Positions 40,411-43,155 of a stretch of 43,155 bases of DNA are shown in pieces. Under the pieces are notes generated by a model. That model saw only the letters and a program-made list of their open reading frames with translations, had not been told where the DNA came from and made no database searches. Position 1 is the first letter of the stretch. Each line of letters starts with the position of its first letter. The DNA lies in assembly GCA_015491905.1 (NCBI GenBank), contig WGGC01000103.1, positions 1-43,155 on the forward strand. Direction: 5' to 3'. The translations under genes and the position numbers were made by a program. This DNA is from Bacteroidales bacterium. Its GTDB lineage: Bacteria > Bacteroidota > Bacteroidia > Bacteroidales > F082.

Positions 40411-43140
40411 GTGGAATTATTCAAAAAAATATTTGCTAAAAAAACTACTTTCGGCACTTTAAGTCTGGCATTATTCAGCTATGTATTAATATCAGGAATT
40501 TTGCTTGCGATACCATACAACGTTGACCACCCATACAAAAGCATAAGTAATATTCTGATAATGAACCCTTGGGCATCATTCATAAGAAATCTCCATTATT
40601 GGAGTGCTCAACTTTTTTTGGTGTTTACTTTTATTCATTTATACGACCATTTTCATCAAAAAATAAAAATAGGATTTAAAAAAGCTCTTGCATTTCAACT
40701 TTCATTAGGGGTATTAATAATACTTCTTGCCATGCTTACCGGATTCCTGCTTAAAGGAGACCCGGATAGTCAGCAAGCCCGGTTAATATTACACTCTCTT
40801 TTACAACGGATTCCTATAGCAGGAAACATATTGGCATATTCTCTTTTGGGAAATTCAAGCTCTTACCAACTAATTTACGTACACCATATAGCTACTTTTA
40901 CAATTTTTATCACTATTATCATTATAGAACACGCCAAAAGGTTTTGGCCAACAAAAGAAGATTTTGCATTTATTTTTATTGTTCTTTTATTTCTAAGCTT
41001 TTTATGGACAGCTCCTTTACATGACAACTTAAATCCAACAGTAAAAGGCCCCTGGTATTTTGTAGGATTACAAGAAATTCTCCACTGGTTATCTCATCCG
41101 GAATGGATATTACTTCTTATATTAATTTTGCTTGTACTTGTATACCTGGTAAACGAAGGAAAAGGTATTATTGTTTTTATAAGTAAAAGAACCTTACTTC
41201 TTTTTATAATATTTTATTTTATCCTAACAATTATAGGCTTATTTTTTCGGGGAGAAAGCTGGCGATGGACAAACCCATGGCAACAAAATTACCGGTACTC
41301 TGTATTGGAAAATTTTAAAACAGAGCGGGTTAATTTTCACCCTTCATTTACCGAAAAGGCAATGAAAATGGCCCCGGCAATTATGGGGCGAAAAGAGAGT
41401 TGTATTGTATGCCATAATAACACTCATGGCTTTACAAACTCACATAACCCACAAGCAATTGGCTGCTTTTCTTGCCATGGAGGAAACCCATTTGCCACAT
41501 CTAAAAATCAGGCACACAAAGGAATGTTGCTTATTCCCGGAAATCTGTCTACGTCAATGCAAAGCTGCGGTACTGCAAAATGCCATCCTCAAATTGTTCA
41601 AAGGGTTCCTACTTCTATTATGTCGACCTTAAGCGGAATGATTAGTGTAGACAGATATGTTTTCGGCGAACAAAAAAGCCCTAACATACTTACTTCTGTT
41701 CACCACCTTGGTAATTCTGCCGCAGATATACATTTAAAAAACCTTTGCATCAGATGCCATTTAGGAAATCCAAAAAAAGAAACAGGTCCAATATCCGAAT
41801 CCAGTCGCGGAGGAGGTTGTCTGGCCTGTCATTTAAATTATGGTGAAAAATCCTTATCAGCATGGGAAGAACACAAGAAAAACCCTACTGACACAGCTTT
41901 TTTACATCATCATGCACAAATTAGTCTGAACATTTCCGATAACCATTGTTTTGGTTGTCACAGCAGATCGGGGAGGATATCAACCAGTTATGAAGGTTGG
42001 AGTGAAACTACATTAACGCCTAAACAAATGCCTGATAATAAATATTACCGGCTCGTAGAAAAATATAGAGTTTTCAAAAAAGAGCCGGCTGATATTCATC
42101 ACACTTTGGGAATGGAGTGTATCGACTGCCATAATTCTTATGAAATAATGGGAAATGGAAAGCATTATGCACACGAGGAGGATCAGGAGATTGTTCAATG
42201 TATTGATTGTCATTTTAAAGAAAAACCAAAATTAACAAATGCAACAAATATTTCCGAAGAAGCTGCTATCATCACTTCTTTACGTTACGGATCGGTGACA
42301 GGAGTACAATTTCTTACCACTCACAAAAGAAACAGAGCTCTTGTTAATACCAGATATAAAAATGATTCTGCATTTTTATTAACAAAAAGTACAAATAAAA
42401 CTTTTACTCTAAAAAAAGTTGGCTCAACCTGTAACCGGAATAGTGCACACCAGGATTTAGCATGTTCTTCTTGTCATAGTGCCTGGGCCCCTACTTGTCT
42501 TGGTTGTCATACAAGCTATGATCCAAATGAAACAGGTTATAACGGCATAACTGACAAAACACAAAAAGGTTCGTGGGTAGAATATACCGGAAGTTTTTTG
42601 GCAAAACCTCCTACACTTGGAATGCGCATTGAAAAAGGTAAAAAAGAAGTTATCCCGGTTATTCCGGGGATGATTTTATCTATCGACCTGTCAAGTTTTT
42701 CAAAAAAACTACATGATTCTTTATTGTTCAGGAGGCTTTTTGCACCAATAGCCCCACATACAACCTCAATAAAAGGTCGAAGCTGTAAATCATGCCACAA
42801 TAACCCGCTGGCATTGGGATATGGCTCAGGAAAATTAAAATATGTAATTAAAAACAATAAAGGGCATTGGAAATTTTATCCTGAATACGAAAATAATCCT
42901 CATGACGGTTTACCTGAGGATGCATGGATTGGCTTTTTAAGAAACAGAACAGGAATAGTGTCAACACGTACAAATGTAATACCTTTTAACATTGTTGAAC
43001 AACAAAAGATATTAACTGTTGGAGCATGTTTAACCTGTCATAAGGAAACATCAAAAGTAATGCAACGAAGTTTAAATAATTTTAGTTTAGCATTAAGAAA
43101 CAGAACTTCCAAATGTATTCTCCCCGACTGGAACAAATAA
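40411..43140 (+). CDS. Cytochrome b6-type membrane domain fused to a dodecahaem c-type cytochrome
   Basis: In this 909-aa protein, residues 1-190 form a cytochrome b domain with the two haem b pairs His62-x13-His76 and His159-x14-His174; the x14 spacing is the b6 type, not the bc1 type. Residues 205-280 look like a subunit IV-type part with GPWYFVGLQEILHWL in place of the PEWY quinol motif. From Cys330 to the end there are eleven CxxCH sites and one CxxxxCH (CGTAKCH), so twelve c haems. The start is a GTG, 3 bp after the rieske stop. Together they would carry quinol electrons through b haems and Rieske to a large external haem chain. It ends 15 bp before the window edge. Confidence 0.9.
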   Translation: MELFKKIFAKKTTFGTLSLALFSYVLISGILLAIPYNVDHPYKSISNILIMNPWASFIRNLHYWSAQLFLVFTFIHLYDHFHQKIKIGFKKALAFQLSLGVLIILLAMLTGFLLKGDPDSQQARLILHSLLQRIPIAGNILAYSLLGNSSSYQLIYVHHIATFTIFITIIIIEHAKRFWPTKEDFAFIFIVLLFLSFLWTAPLHDNLNPTVKGPWYFVGLQEILHWLSHPEWILLLILILLVLVYLVNEGKGIIVFISKRTLLLFIIFYFILTIIGLFFRGESWRWTNPWQQNYRYSVLENFKTERVNFHPSFTEKAMKMAPAIMGRKESCIVCHNNTHGFTNSHNPQAIGCFSCHGGNPFATSKNQAHKGMLLIPGNLSTSMQSCGTAKCHPQIVQRVPTSIMSTLSGMISVDRYVFGEQKSPNILTSVHHLGNSAADIHLKNLCIRCHLGNPKKETGPISESSRGGGCLACHLNYGEKSLSAWEEHKKNPTDTAFLHHHAQISLNISDNHCFGCHSRSGRISTSYEGWSETTLTPKQMPDNKYYRLVEKYRVFKKEPADIHHTLGMECIDCHNSYEIMGNGKHYAHEEDQEIVQCIDCHFKEKPKLTNATNISEEAAIITSLRYGSVTGVQFLTTHKRNRALVNTRYKNDSAFLLTKSTNKTFTLKKVGSTCNRNSAHQDLACSSCHSAWAPTCLGCHTSYDPNETGYNGITDKTQKGSWVEYTGSFLAKPPTLGMRIEKGKKEVIPVIPGMILSIDLSSFSKKLHDSLLFRRLFAPIAPHTTSIKGRSCKSCHNNPLALGYGSGKLKYVIKNNKGHWKFYPEYENNPHDGLPEDAWIGFLRNRTGIVSTRTNVIPFNIVEQQKILTVGACLTCHKETSKVMQRSLNNFSLALRNRTSKCILPDWNK

Positions 43141-43155
43141 AAAAACTGCAGAATC

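Overview
The window looks like a chromosomal segment of an AT-rich Bacteroidota, probably an anaerobic or facultative member of the Bacteroidales/Marinilabiliales type. Several things support this: a type IX secretion plug protein, a LruC-domain lipoprotein, a short 287-aa primary sigma factor, Na+-translocating NADH:quinone reductase genes, a GAPDH with a long N-terminal extension, and repeated TAnnTTTG -7 promoter boxes. No tRNA, rRNA, CRISPR array, insertion sequence or phage gene was found.

Positions 1-18100 are mostly housekeeping. They hold nqrA and the start of nqrB (minus strand), the T9SS plug, a LruC lipoprotein, a bile-acid-type Na+ symporter overlapping an acyltransferase, dapF, a membrane-anchored DegP-like protease, rpoD, GAPDH, pyrG, mutS2 and tatC. 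Several terminators and Bacteroidota-type promoters can be placed here, some directly overlapping each other.

Positions 18100-34300 form a dense sulfur-metabolism island, nearly all on the minus strand, in three operons. Operon A (20942 to 18143) is sulfide:quinone reductase-like flavoprotein, DUF1641, a DsrC/TusE-like protein and DsrE2-like. Operon B (28030 to 21800) is a PsrABC-type molybdoenzyme, two half-size YeeE/YedE sulfur transporters and two membrane-anchored rhodanese-fold proteins. Both rhodaneses have lost the catalytic cysteine and end in the same Ala-Val-Ala-Ala-Gly-Gly-Cys tail. Operon C (34134 to 28346) is DsrE, TusA, MvhD-like, two HdrA-like flavoproteins, a winged-helix protein and QmoC. 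Three Crp/Fnr-family regulators sit beside these operons. A CRP-type palindrome lies between crp and operon C, upstream of psrA, and in degenerate form upstream of the third crp.

Positions 36300-43155 are an electron-transfer module. A cytochrome b fused to two PAS domains lies downstream of an octaheme cytochrome c (Otr family). Divergent to them is a Rieske protein followed by a 909-aa fusion of a cytochrome b6-type membrane domain to twelve c-type haem sites. A perfect 20-bp palindrome lies between the two divergent units.

Inferred combined role: YeeE imports thiosulfate-like sulfur, while Psr/Sre and SQR interconvert sulfide and sulfane sulfur at the quinone pool. DsrE, TusA and the DsrC-like protein pass persulfide sulfur to a membrane Hdr/Qmo-like complex, and the multihaem cytochromes carry quinol electrons outward. 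This fits sulfur oxidation, sulfur respiration or disproportionation, and the sequence alone does not fix the direction. The best candidates for something undescribed are the twin rhodaneses with a C-terminal cysteine tail, the split Qmo/Hdr complex tied to DsrE-TusA, and the b6-dodecahaem fusion.
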